DNA of 16,770 nucleotides from Candidatus Aminicenantota bacterium (GCA_016926925.1 JAFGNQ010000158.1:1-16770), one strand, 5' to 3'; shown: positions 1 to 7,720, counted from the first letter of the stretch. Notes: generated by a model from the sequence alone, not told the origin. Made by a program: numbers and translations.

Positions 1-1128
1 AAGCCAGACGGCTCCCCTTTCAAAGAAGGGGATGTCTTCGTGCAAGCGGAACTTGCAGAGTCCCTGAAAATAATTGCCGGCGAAGGTGCGGATGCGTTTT
101 ACAACGGCAAAATTGCGGATCTGATCGTTCAGGACATGGATAGACACGAGGGGTTGATAACAAAGCAGGATCTTCAAAAATATAAGCCTATCCTTAGGAA
201 GCCCGTCACAGGAACGTACCGAGGATTGGAGATCGTATCCATGCCGCCGCCAAGTTCGGGTGGAACCATACTTATTGAAATGCTGAATATTCTCGAAGGA
301 TATGACTTGGGAAAAATGGAGAGATATGCGCCCGAGACGCTTCATCTTGTCGCAGAAGCTATGAAATTGGCCTATTATGACAGGGCCAGATATATGGGAG
401 ATGCCGACTTCGGAGAGGTCCCGCTGCTGAAGCTTATCTCCAAAAAGTACGCCGGGGAAGTCAGAGCGAAAATCGATCCCCATAAAACGATTTCAAGTTT
501 GGAACTGGGGGCCGGGATCCTGACACTGGAGGAGTCCAATGAAACGACACACTACTCTGTGATAGATAAGAACAGCCTTGCGGTTGCGACGACATATACC
601 CTGAACGGAGGATTCGGCTCCTTTGTCGTCGCCGAAGGAACCGGGATTCTTCTCAATAATGAGATGGCTGATTTCAACATGAAGCCGGGCTATACCGATG
701 ATAAGGGTCTCATCGGAACCGAACCGAATCTGATCGAACCTCATAAAAGGATGTTGAGTTCGATGACACCGACAATCGTCGTTTGCAAAGGTAAAACTTA
801 CTTGATCACCGGAAGCCCAGGAGGCCGGACGATTATCAACACGGTTTTAAACGTTCTTCTCAATGTGATCGACTTCAAAATGCCTATCCAGGAAGCTGTG
901 GATGCTGCCAGGATGGATCATGAGTGGATGCCCGATATTCTCAATATAGAGCGGAGCGGCGTCGGAGAAAAAAAAATCGAGGCCCTTATCGCTATGGGAC
1001 ACACCTTCGAAAAAAAAGGGGCTTTATGGCGACAGGGCGATGCCCACACCATTTTGGTCGATCCCAAAAGCGGTATTTTTTATGGTGCCGCAGATAAGCG
1101 CACGAATGGCGTTGCTGTCGGATATTGA
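1..1128 (+). CDS. ggt: Gamma-glutamyltransferase, 5'-truncated by the window edge
   Basis: This enzyme cleaves the gamma-glutamyl bond of glutathione and related peptides; family members are usually periplasmic or secreted and self-cleave into a large and a small subunit. The frame is open from base 1, so the true start and any signal peptide lie outside the window; the GTG at 40 is internal. The nucleophile motif TTHYSV begins with the catalytic Thr at codon 544-546, where autocleavage is expected. This gives a small subunit of 194 residues, close to that of E. coli. Other family signatures follow: the LLNNEMADF segment, the LSSM oxyanion serines, and GSPGG. The C-terminus NGVAVGY is typical. 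No defect is visible in the part present. The family assignment is firm; the physiological substrate is inferred. Confidence 0.95.
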   Translation, partial: KPDGSPFKEGDVFVQAELAESLKIIAGEGADAFYNGKIADLIVQDMDRHEGLITKQDLQKYKPILRKPVTGTYRGLEIVSMPPPSSGGTILIEMLNILEGYDLGKMERYAPETLHLVAEAMKLAYYDRARYMGDADFGEVPLLKLISKKYAGEVRAKIDPHKTISSLELGAGILTLEESNETTHYSVIDKNSLAVATTYTLNGGFGSFVVAEGTGILLNNEMADFNMKPGYTDDKGLIGTEPNLIEPHKRMLSSMTPTIVVCKGKTYLITGSPGGRTIINTVLNVLLNVIDFKMPIQEAVDAARMDHEWMPDILNIERSGVGEKKIEALIAMGHTFEKKGALWRQGDAHTILVDPKSGIFYGAADKRTNGVAVGY

Positions 1129-1192
1129 GGGAAACCGATCCTTTGAATCCAAACAATCTGGCAGGGTATGGATACTGTGCTTGTACTGTGCC

Positions 1193-1221
1193 TTGTCTGA
1201 AGGAATGGTTTTTGTTATAAA
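1193..1221 (+). promoter_or_regulatory. Possible sigma70-type promoter for the discoidin-like protein gene
   Basis: A TTGTCT hexamer at 1193-1198 and a TATAAA hexamer at 1216-1221 are separated by 17 bases. They match the consensus at four and five of six positions. Transcription would start near 1228, leaving a leader of about 140 bases before the GTG at 1370. The leader contains a 7-base inverted repeat, TCGCAAA at 1272-1278 and TTTGCGA at 1308-1314, with a 29-base loop. The rest of the 241-base gap after the ggt stop shows no gene and no clear terminator. The call rests on pattern only. Confidence 0.35.
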
Positions 1222-1369
1222 TGAGTCGTTGGTTGTGGTGTGACGTGGTAATCCATCAAAATGGGACAAGTTCGCAAATCGGCGCACCTCCGTCAAGCGG
1301 CATTTTCTTTGCGACCAATATCTTTCTGGTATGACTAAATAGATGAGGTGTCCTTTAAAGGAGGATTGA

Positions 1370-2401
1370 GTGAGAAAGACACAAACGGTATTCCGGTTGA
1401 TATTTTTCATTTTCGTTTTGGCTTTTTTGTTTTTCTCTGCGCTTGAAGCGTATCAAGATAGAGAGTCGGAATCCATTCAGCCAAGGTCGATTTTGGGGGA
1501 TGGAATTTATAACAATGACGTCAGGCTCCTTATAGACGGGAAGTCCCCACCCGAAGGAAGCCCATGGAACACTGAGAACGGCATCTTTTGGAATGATACA
1601 GACGCATTCTTCGTTGTCGACCTCGGCGGCTTATTCGAAATAACGGGAATTTTGGTCCAGGTTGACGGGAATGACGATTACGGAATCGATTATTCAGAGG
1701 ATGGAAACGCGTACTTCCCGCTTGTCCGGATTCGCGGTGCCTTTGGAGGATCGGAGTCGGGCATGAAGACCTTAAGCACCGTGAACGGAGATCAGCATTA
1801 TATCGAAGAATTGGGATTCGATCCTGTCACTGCTCGCTTTGTCAAGTTCTATGCCACCGGTGGCGATTCCCAATATTCTGTTTCTGAAATTCAAATCTTC
1901 GGCTATCATGAGGATTCCAAGGAAGGGGCCGCTGCCGGGGATGAGGGGCGTGTCATCCGCCCTGCAGGAATTCAAGCCTCGGGTAATTTCAGCAACAGTG
2001 CCGGCCTTATTGTGGATGGTCGGATCCCTTTTGAAGGTGGCGATTGGAATTCGGCGGAATGTGTCTTCTGGGAAGAGATCGATACCTTTTTTGTCATCGA
2101 TCTTGGAGATGTTTATGAAATTACGGGTATCGTGGTCCAGGTTGATTCCGGAGATGATTATCGGATCGAATATTCCGTATCCGGCGATGATTATGTGCCC
2201 CTGGTGGAGATCTTGGGCACGGATGGAGAAGTTGAGAGCGGTATGGACACCATGAGCTCCCTTCCGGATCATCCTGAGTTTGTCTCCGATCTCGAATTCC
2301 TGCCCGTTCGGACTCGATTCATCAAAATATTTGCATCGGACGGAAACAACGAATATGCTATCTCGGAAGTGCAACTCTATGGTTTTCTCCGAAGGGACTG
2401 A
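1370..2401 (+). CDS. Exported protein with two tandem discoidin-like (F5/8 type C) domains
   Basis: The 343-residue product begins with a strong signal peptide: basic MRK, a hydrophobic stretch to about residue 23, and possible cleavage near residues 24-27. Two copies of the same domain follow, roughly residues 36-179 and 196-339, joined by a short Gly/Ala/Glu linker. The copies align at a constant offset of 160 residues without a gap. For example, ITGILVQVD (91-99) matches ITGIVVQVD (251-259), and SESGM (128-132) matches VESGM (288-292). The pattern of buried strands ending in a conserved SEIQIFGY or SEVQLYGF segment resembles galactose-binding-like or discoidin (F5/8 type C) domains, which bind glycans or surfaces; no catalytic residues are seen. 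The start is GTG, chosen because AAAGGAGG at 1357-1364 lies five bases upstream. Surface or periplasmic adhesion is inferred. The ligand is unknown. Confidence 0.75.
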   Translation: MRKTQTVFRLIFFIFVLAFLFFSALEAYQDRESESIQPRSILGDGIYNNDVRLLIDGKSPPEGSPWNTENGIFWNDTDAFFVVDLGGLFEITGILVQVDGNDDYGIDYSEDGNAYFPLVRIRGAFGGSESGMKTLSTVNGDQHYIEELGFDPVTARFVKFYATGGDSQYSVSEIQIFGYHEDSKEGAAAGDEGRVIRPAGIQASGNFSNSAGLIVDGRIPFEGGDWNSAECVFWEEIDTFFVIDLGDVYEITGIVVQVDSGDDYRIEYSVSGDDYVPLVEILGTDGEVESGMDTMSSLPDHPEFVSDLEFLPVRTRFIKIFASDGNNEYAISEVQLYGFLRRD

Positions 2402-2424
2402 GCCGTAAATGTCCCTTCCTATAT

Positions 2425-2440
2425 GCCCGTCCCGGGCTTT
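2425..2440 (+). terminator. Weak candidate intrinsic terminator after the discoidin-like protein gene
   Basis: GCCCG at 2425-2429 pairs with CGGGC at 2433-2437 around a three-base loop, followed by only three T residues. It lies 24 bases after the preceding stop codon. The stem is short and the U tract poor, so it may be fortuitous. Confidence 0.25.
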
Positions 2441-2465
2441 CAGACTCGTCGAATGTTCTTATCCA

Positions 2466-2484
2466 AATCTCTCAAACAGAGATT
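2466..2484 (+). promoter_or_regulatory. Perfect 7-bp hairpin just upstream of the histidine kinase start
   Basis: AATCTCT at 2466-2472 and AGAGATT at 2478-2484 form a perfect seven-pair stem with a CAAAC loop. The stem ends one base before the AAGG (2486-2489) that is the only Shine-Dalgarno candidate for the kinase start at 2494 or 2497. If it forms in the mRNA it could limit ribosome access. It lacks a U tract, so it is not a terminator. The effect on translation is inferred. Confidence 0.35.
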
Positions 2485-2493
2485 CAAGGTTTC

Positions 2494-4575
2494 ATGATGT
2501 CAGAGAATATCAAGTCTAAAAAAAAAGCTCTTCAAAATGCCGTACTCCCAAAGACGAAATCCACAGGTGGGGATAAGGCAGGCGATATGGATATCGAGAA
2601 AGATGAGGAGTTCTTGAATGGTGAAGCAAAATACCGAGCTCTCGTCGACAATGCTACGGATTTCATATTTTTGATCGATAAAAACTTCAGGGTGCTCACA
2701 GCCAACAAAGCCGCTGCCAGGCTCTTTGGCCGAGATGCTGCACAATGGATCGGCCGCTCCGTCTCAGATCTATTTCCACAAGGCATTGCCGGAGACTATG
2801 TTCGAGATCTGAAAAGAGCGTTTGAAACGGGGAAAGCGGGCTTTTTTGAAAAAAAAATGATCGTAAGCGGAAGAGAATTCTGGACAAGTGTCAGCCTCAG
2901 CCCCGTAAAAAACACCCGGGGAGAAACCAAGGCTGTGATGGGTGTGACTCGGGATATTACGGAACGTAAAATGATACAGGAGGAACTGGTAAAACAGAAT
3001 AAGCATATGGAAGAGCTTATTGCAGAGAGAACTGCCGAGCTGAAACACGCCAATGAGACCCTCCAGAGATATATTGCAGATAGAGAAAAAGCGGAGCGTG
3101 CTCTCAGTGAAAGCAAGGAGAAGTACCACAATCTTTTTCAGCAGTCAAACGACGCCATTTTTGTTCATGATTTACAGGGTAACATCATCGATGCCAACCA
3201 AAAAGCGACGGAGCTTTTTGGATACTCAAAATCGGAGATTCTGTCCCTCAAAATTTCAAAGCTCCATCCTGAATATGCTTTGGGCAAATCCCGCTTGGCG
3301 TTTGAAAGTGTCGAGCATACCGGCGCAGTGTTTTTCGAGGTTGATTTCCGAAAGAAAAACGGAGAGGTCTTTCCTGCGGCCGTTTCCTCCAGTATGTTCG
3401 AAGCCAAAGGTCAAAAGCTGGTTCAGGGTTTGGTGCGCGATATCACCGATCAAAGGAAAGCGGAACAAATTCAGTCCGTTCTTTTCAACATCACTCAAGC
3501 CACAAGCTCGGCGGAAAGCCTCGAAGAACTCCTCCAGATCATCCATCAGCAGTTGGGAACTCTCATCGACACGACGAATTTTTATGTGGCTCTGTACAAC
3601 AGCGAGACCGAATTGTATTCGTTTCCTTTTGTCGTCGATGAGTATGAGCAAGATGATACCTTCTCGCCTCAGGAGTTGAAAAAAAGCCTCACCGATTATG
3701 TGAGAAGAACCGGAAAGGCGCTCCTTGCGGACGAGCGGATTCATCGAGAACTTATTGCTTCGGGTGAAGTGGATTTGGTGGGAGCTGATTCCAAGGTTTG
3801 GATGGGAGCCCCCTTGAGAACGCAAGAGGGAGTTATCGGTGTCGTTGCCGTCCAAAGCTACAGCAATGACGTCATCTATTCCACGATCGACATGGAGATT
3901 TTGGCTTATATTTCAGAACATATAGCTATGGCTATATACAGGAAACGCACTGAAAGGAAGATCTTGGCTTCATTGAAAGAGAAAGATGTGCTTTTGAAGG
4001 AGATTCATCACCGTGTTAAAAACAACATGCAAATCATCTCCAGTCTTTTAAGGCTCCAGTCTAGAGGCATCGAGAATGAGAAAGCCCGGAAGATTTTCGA
4101 AGTCAGCCAGAATCGTATAAAGTCTATCGCTCTCATTCATGAAACCCTGTATCAGTCTGAAAATCTGGCCAAGATTGACTTTTCGAGCTATATCCGCAAA
4201 CTAACGACGCATTTGTTATCTCTCTATAGGCGGGAAGAAAAAAAACTGAAGCTGGATTTAGAGGTGCAGAAGGTTTTTTTGGATATCAACAAGGCCATAC
4301 CTTGCGGTCTGATTATAAACGAACTTGTCTCGAATTCCTTGAAGCATGCCTTCCCGAAAGGAACTGAGGGGAGGATAAGTATTCGGTTATCGTCGGATAA
4401 CGGATCGTTCACTCTTGTTGTGCAAGACAGCGGTGTCGGAATGCCCGAAGAATTTGCCTTGGGGAAGACCGATTCCCTCGGGCTCCAGATTGTCAATGAC
4501 CTTGTCCAACAACTGGAAGGCACTCTTCACCTTGACCAGGACTTCGGCACGTGCTTCACAATAACTTGGAAATGA
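2494..4575 (+). CDS. Soluble sensor histidine kinase, PAS-PAS-GAF-HisKA_2-HATPase
   Basis: This 693-residue signal-transduction kinase has no signal peptide or membrane helix, so it should sense a cytoplasmic cue. Domains in order: a Lys-rich N-tail (1-40); PAS 1 (about 44-158, ending VTRDITERK); a charged, probably coiled-coil linker (158-208); PAS 2 (about 208-325, ending VRDITDQRK); GAF (about 328-485); a HisKA_2 dimerisation/phosphoacceptor segment with LKEIHHRVKNN at 501-511; and a HATPase domain with N box NELVSNSLKHA (609-619), G1 box DSGVGM (645-650) and SLGL (661-664). The second His of the HHR pair aligns with the phosphorylated His of HWE-type kinases. No response regulator is adjacent, so the partner is unknown. 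ATG codons at 2494 and 2497 are both possible; the second has better spacing to AAGG at 2486-2489. A run of nine A bases lies at codons 9-11. The family is certain; the ligand and output are not. Confidence 0.92.
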   Translation: MMSENIKSKKKALQNAVLPKTKSTGGDKAGDMDIEKDEEFLNGEAKYRALVDNATDFIFLIDKNFRVLTANKAAARLFGRDAAQWIGRSVSDLFPQGIAGDYVRDLKRAFETGKAGFFEKKMIVSGREFWTSVSLSPVKNTRGETKAVMGVTRDITERKMIQEELVKQNKHMEELIAERTAELKHANETLQRYIADREKAERALSESKEKYHNLFQQSNDAIFVHDLQGNIIDANQKATELFGYSKSEILSLKISKLHPEYALGKSRLAFESVEHTGAVFFEVDFRKKNGEVFPAAVSSSMFEAKGQKLVQGLVRDITDQRKAEQIQSVLFNITQATSSAESLEELLQIIHQQLGTLIDTTNFYVALYNSETELYSFPFVVDEYEQDDTFSPQELKKSLTDYVRRTGKALLADERIHRELIASGEVDLVGADSKVWMGAPLRTQEGVIGVVAVQSYSNDVIYSTIDMEILAYISEHIAMAIYRKRTERKILASLKEKDVLLKEIHHRVKNNMQIISSLLRLQSRGIENEKARKIFEVSQNRIKSIALIHETLYQSENLAKIDFSSYIRKLTTHLLSLYRREEKKLKLDLEVQKVFLDINKAIPCGLIINELVSNSLKHAFPKGTEGRISIRLSSDNGSFTLVVQDSGVGMPEEFALGKTDSLGLQIVNDLVQQLEGTLHLDQDFGTCFTITWK

Positions 4576-4650
4576 GGGCTTCCCGCTTGATGCCAGAACT
4601 CGGGTAAGGTTGGGATGATATTTACGGATGTATTCTGAGAGGTTGATCAA

Positions 4651-5778
4651 ATGAGAAAGAACGTCTATAAAAAATTGGCCGCCCATTTGGACAATCTTCC
4701 GGGGGGCTATCCTTCTACAACATCCGGCGTCGAACTGCGCATTCTTGAGCGTCTGTTCACACCGGAAGAAGCTGAGATGGCACCGCATTTAGCGCTTATT
4801 CCTGAAGAGGCCAGGGTTTTAGCTCACCGGGCCAAACGATCTGAGGAAGGTGTGAAAGACCTTCTGGATGACATGTTTCGGAAAGGACTCATTCTCAAAC
4901 TTACAAGAAAAGGCCGCCCTCCTAAATATATGGCGCTTCAATACGCCATCGGGATCTGGGAGTATCACGTAGAGGACCTGGATCGGGAACTGGCAGAGGA
5001 CATGGCCGAGTATTTGCCCGTCCTGCTCAATCCTGAGACCTGGGGAAAAAGCCCCCAATTGAGAACCGTCCCCATCGGCAAGAGCATCAGCCATCAGCTC
5101 GAGATCATGCCCTACGAGATAGTTGAAGAAGTCGTTAAGCAGCAGGATAAGATTATCGTAGCCCCCTGCATCTGCCGGCGGGAGAAGAAGCTCGTCGGCG
5201 AAGGATGTGACCGGCCCGAGGATAGCTGCCTTGTGCTCGGTCGAGCTTCGGACCTCTACCGTGAGCGAGGAATCGGGCGTGATATAAGCCGGGAAGAAGC
5301 CTTGGAAATTTTGAGAAAAGCGGACGAGGCAGGCCTCGTTCTTCAGCCAAGCAATTCCAAGGATATCATCAATATCTGCTGCTGTTGCGGTTGCTGCTGT
5401 GGAGTTCTCAGGAGCATCAAAAGGCACCCCAGACCCGCGACCATCGTTTCTACGCCATTTATCTGCGCCGCAGATGAGGAGAAGTGCAGTGGTTGTGGCG
5501 TCTGTTTGGAAAGGTGTCAGATGGAGGCACTTTGTCTCGAGGGAGACAGGGTCGTGCTCGATACTGACCGGTGTATCGGATGCGGCCTCTGTGTTTCGAC
5601 CTGTCCTACGGACGCGCTCACTCTCGTTCGAAAACCCCAATCCGCACAAAAGGAAGTCCCCAACACTTTCCGAGACGCCATGGTCGCTCTTGCCAAAGCC
5701 AGGGGAAAGCTCAAGCCCGTGTCTGCAGCCAAAATGGTCATGAAATCCAAGCTCGATCGACTCCGCACTTCAAAATGA
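4651..5778 (+). CDS. Cysteine-rich 4Fe-4S dicluster protein with winged-helix-like N-terminus
   Basis: The 375-residue soluble protein has three parts. Residues about 30-100 are helical, with a segment (SEEGVKDLLDDMFRKGL, then RKGRPPKY) that looks like the recognition helix and wing of a winged helix. The middle has a CICR motif (C173, C175) with C186 and C193, then a run of seven cysteines within eight residues (C243-C246, C248-C250). The C-terminus carries two ferredoxin motifs, CxxCxxCxxxC at C279-C289 and C308-C318, each expected to bind one 4Fe-4S cluster. From memory, similar proteins occur in anaerobic deltaproteobacteria and related lineages without a defined function. It could be a redox-sensing regulator or an electron-transfer partner; this is inference. 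GAGAGG at 4637-4642 precedes the ATG by eight bases. It follows the kinase gene by 75 bases, possibly on one transcript. Confidence 0.85.
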   Translation: MRKNVYKKLAAHLDNLPGGYPSTTSGVELRILERLFTPEEAEMAPHLALIPEEARVLAHRAKRSEEGVKDLLDDMFRKGLILKLTRKGRPPKYMALQYAIGIWEYHVEDLDRELAEDMAEYLPVLLNPETWGKSPQLRTVPIGKSISHQLEIMPYEIVEEVVKQQDKIIVAPCICRREKKLVGEGCDRPEDSCLVLGRASDLYRERGIGRDISREEALEILRKADEAGLVLQPSNSKDIINICCCCGCCCGVLRSIKRHPRPATIVSTPFICAADEEKCSGCGVCLERCQMEALCLEGDRVVLDTDRCIGCGLCVSTCPTDALTLVRKPQSAQKEVPNTFRDAMVALAKARGKLKPVSAAKMVMKSKLDRLRTSK

Positions 5779-6203
5779 ACAGATTCGTGTTGCTGTCATA
5801 AAATTTCGAAGATATTTTGTTGCCTAAATAGAGATTGAGGATTTTTCTAAAAAAACATCCCTATCTCGATGGTTTCATCCATTCCCCAACGACCTCTCTA
5901 GTCCGCCTCAAAGTGGAGGTCTACTGCATCGTCAGAGAATTCCAGCATGTGGTGGAATGGTGTGTATCGTGAAGTGATCCTTGATCCCCATTCGGTATAT
6001 TCGAGATCGCCACAGAGGTGAGGTGGGAGGTGATGCTTTAAAGACGAAGATAAGCTAAGAAGGCCCCGTCCGGAATTTTCGAATATTGCACAGATGAACG
6101 AATTGGTGTAATTTATAAAAACATTTGAAGGAGATGGCTTAAAAGAAGGCGTGCCGCATTCCAGGGGCGCTGCGGCTCTAAACTGAATCAAAGGAGAGTC
6201 CTT
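5779..6203. other. 425-base gap without a convincing gene
   Basis: This is the space between the Fe-S protein stop and the aminotransferase ATG. It contains the imperfect stem-loop at 5831-5867 and a 6-base inverted repeat, GACCTC at 5891-5896 and GAGGTC at 5916-5921. There is also a weak promoter-like pair near its start: TTGCTG, 17 bases, then TATTTT. A 113-codon antisense frame (5898-6239) spans most of it but starts inside the aminotransferase gene and shows no family I recognise. It may be a leader region or decayed sequence. Confidence 0.4.
5831..5867 (+). repeat. Imperfect long stem-loop downstream of the Fe-S protein gene
   Basis: GAGAT (5831-5835) pairs with ATCTC (5863-5867) and GGAT (5839-5842) with ATCC (5857-5860). 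An inner T run (5842-5846) faces an A run (5849-5855). Small internal loops interrupt the stem. It lies 53 bases after the stop codon and could be a terminator or processing hairpin, but no U tract follows it on the plus strand. Confidence 0.3.
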
Positions 6204-7406
6204 ATGGAAGATTCGGGCTTCTTGCAGAAAAAGGCTCAAAATTACATACCGGGAGGCTGTTCCACAGAAGAAAAAACACCCCGGTCACTTTATGCCTCTG
6301 ATTGGGGTCCTTTTTATGTCAAAAGCGCTTTGGGAGCCGAGATCTGGGATCTCGATGGACACCGTTTCATCGATTTCGGTATGGGACTCGGCTCTTGTCT
6401 TCTTGGATACAATCACCCCGTTGTCGTCGATGCGATCACGAATGAACTGAAAAAAGCCATTGTATCGACTCTTTCATCTCCATTGGAACCCCGGTTGGCA
6501 GAGCTGATCGGAGACATGTTTCCATCGATTGAGCAAACCCGGTTTTTGAAGACGGGTGCCGAAGCCTGCAGCGCCGCCATCCGGCTTGCCCGTGCCTACA
6601 CATACAGGGAGATCATCCTGGCCTCAGGCTATTTCGGCTGGCACGATTGGAGCAATAAAGATGCAGGTGTTCCCGTTTCCACCCGCAATTTGTGTGTAGA
6701 ATTTTTGTTCAACGATTCTGCCGACTTTCTTGAAAAATTCGACAGACTTCCCGAGTCGCCCGCTGCTGTCGTTCTCGAGCCTGTTATGGGGGAAGCACCA
6801 GGCCGGGAATTTCTGAAAACCATCCGGGACCTGTGTACCAAATGCGGAATCGTCCTTATCTTCGATGAGTGTAAAACGGGAGCCAGGTTAGCTCCTGGAG
6901 GAGCGCAGGAGTACTACAGCTTTACTCCAGACTTGACGGTTTTGGGAAAGGGGCTTGCCGGAGGGATGCCTCTTTCAGCTGTGGGGGGGAAAAGAGATAT
7001 CATGGATACATGGCGGAAGCTTTGGATCTCTTCCACGCTTGCCGGGGAAAGCCTCAGTCTTGCAGCAGGCTTGGCTACTCTCAAGTTTGTTCGGGATAAT
7101 CCTGTCAACGAGCACATCCGGAAGGTAGGAACGATATTGCTGGAAGGGTTCCGAGAAATAGCGAAAGATTTCCCGCATATATGTGACTATTCCGGTATTC
7201 CGCATATGAGTTCCATAGGACTCAAACAGGATCTGCCCAACTTAAAAAAATTTGAGGAGGAGTTTTACCAGGAAATCTTGAAATCGGGTTTCCTCATCGT
7301 TCACAAGGGATACAATTTCCCATCGTTTTCCCATACGGATCAGCAGGCAAAACATTGTGTGGAAGTCTTGCACGCGACCTTTGAGAGAATAGGGAGGCGC
7401 ATTTAG
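6204..7406 (+). CDS. Class III PLP-dependent aminotransferase, glutamate-1-semialdehyde-aminotransferase-like
   Basis: The 400-residue enzyme belongs to fold type I, aminotransferase class III, a cytosolic family. Features in order: an N-terminal YIPGG segment; the cofactor-phosphate motif TGAEACSAAIRLAR (117-130); the GYFGWHDW segment (142-149), where an aromatic ring stacks on PLP; D221 in FDECKTG, which contacts the pyridine nitrogen; and K249 in VLGKGLAGGMP, the Schiff-base lysine. All key residues are present. It resembles HemL in overall layout but differs at several HemL signatures: it has GWHDW instead of the HGH-type segment, and DECKTG instead of DEVMTG. A role in haem synthesis is therefore unlikely, and the substrate remains unknown. 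AAAGGAG at 6190-6196 is seven bases before the ATG. The gene stands alone between two long gaps. Confidence 0.88.
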   Translation: MEDSGFLQKKAQNYIPGGCSTEEKTPRSLYASDWGPFYVKSALGAEIWDLDGHRFIDFGMGLGSCLLGYNHPVVVDAITNELKKAIVSTLSSPLEPRLAELIGDMFPSIEQTRFLKTGAEACSAAIRLARAYTYREIILASGYFGWHDWSNKDAGVPVSTRNLCVEFLFNDSADFLEKFDRLPESPAAVVLEPVMGEAPGREFLKTIRDLCTKCGIVLIFDECKTGARLAPGGAQEYYSFTPDLTVLGKGLAGGMPLSAVGGKRDIMDTWRKLWISSTLAGESLSLAAGLATLKFVRDNPVNEHIRKVGTILLEGFREIAKDFPHICDYSGIPHMSSIGLKQDLPNLKKFEEEFYQEILKSGFLIVHKGYNFPSFSHTDQQAKHCVEVLHATFERIGRRI

Positions 7407-7582
7407 CCGCTCTCTCATCGAAAGCCTGTTCTGGCGATCACAAAAAAAATCTTCTCAGCCCGCTTTAAGGGTCAAATCTTTTTCGCACCGGAAAGAACCG
7501 AGAGCATCCCTTTCCGGGAATGCTTATTGATCTGATTAAACCATTATGAAATTCCTCGCAATGCTGTATTATGGGGGAACCG
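7407..7582. other. Non-coding stretch before the transporter remnant
   Basis: This is the first part of a 446-base gap between the aminotransferase and M1 peptidase genes. Apart from the hairpin-forming segment at 7488-7524, no gene, clear promoter or repeat is visible. The remainder of the gap holds the TauE/SafE remnant (7583-7720), an 8-base inverted repeat (7703-7754) and the M1 leader. Confidence 0.4.
7488..7524 (+). terminator. Weak hairpin region, possible terminator of the aminotransferase gene
   Basis: Two alternative pairings overlap. CCGGAAAG (7488-7495) can pair with CTTTCCGG (7510-7517). Alternatively AGCATCCC (7503-7510) can pair with GGG-ATGCT (7516-7524) with one bulged A. 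No run of T follows, so intrinsic termination is doubtful. Confidence 0.22.
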
Positions 7583-7720
7583 ATGGTTGGTCCTGTAATT
7601 TTTCTCGCCGTATCTTTCATAGCCGCGGTCAGCGCGACGCTGGCCGGCTTCGGCAGCTCGGCACTTCTCGTCCCGGTCGCCGTCGCTCTTTTACTTGTAG
7701 GTCTGAAAATCCTTTTTTAA
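7583..7720 (+). pseudogene. Truncated TauE/SafE-family permease, N-terminal remnant only
   Basis: A 45-codon frame starts ATG at 7583 and ends TAA at 7718-7720. It encodes two hydrophobic stretches around the motif LAGFGSSALLVPVA. This Gly-Phe-Gly-Ser loop followed by LLVP is the N-terminal signature of the TauE/SafE (sulfite exporter) membrane family, whose members normally have about 240-260 residues and seven to nine helices. Only the first helix and the start of the second are left. The reading breaks off at LLVGLKILF, and no continuation is visible in any frame before the M1 gene. A purine-rich GGGGGAA lies a few bases upstream of the ATG. It is probably the stub of a deleted transporter gene; a genuine small membrane protein cannot be excluded. 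Confidence 0.6.

Noticed and set aside
1024..1410. 128-codon minus-strand frame across the ggt end and the following gap
   Set aside because: It overlaps the ggt 3' end and the signal-peptide codons of the next gene, and has no family resemblance.
1475..2388. DNA-level tandem repeat or CRISPR-like array
   Set aside because: The duplication is visible only in the protein; the nucleotide copies are too diverged for a recent repeat and there are no spacers.
4819..5649. 276-codon open frame on the minus strand
   Set aside because: It is antisense to the Fe-S protein gene; its composition is a shadow of the cysteine motifs and it has no recognisable domain.
5898..6239. 113-codon minus-strand frame across the gap before the aminotransferase
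   Set aside because: It begins inside the aminotransferase coding sequence, has no Shine-Dalgarno and no motif I recognise. It is noted in the gap entry but not called a gene.
6204..7406. Naming the aminotransferase hemL
   Set aside because: Key segments around the cofactor differ from glutamate-1-semialdehyde aminotransferase, and no haem genes are nearby.
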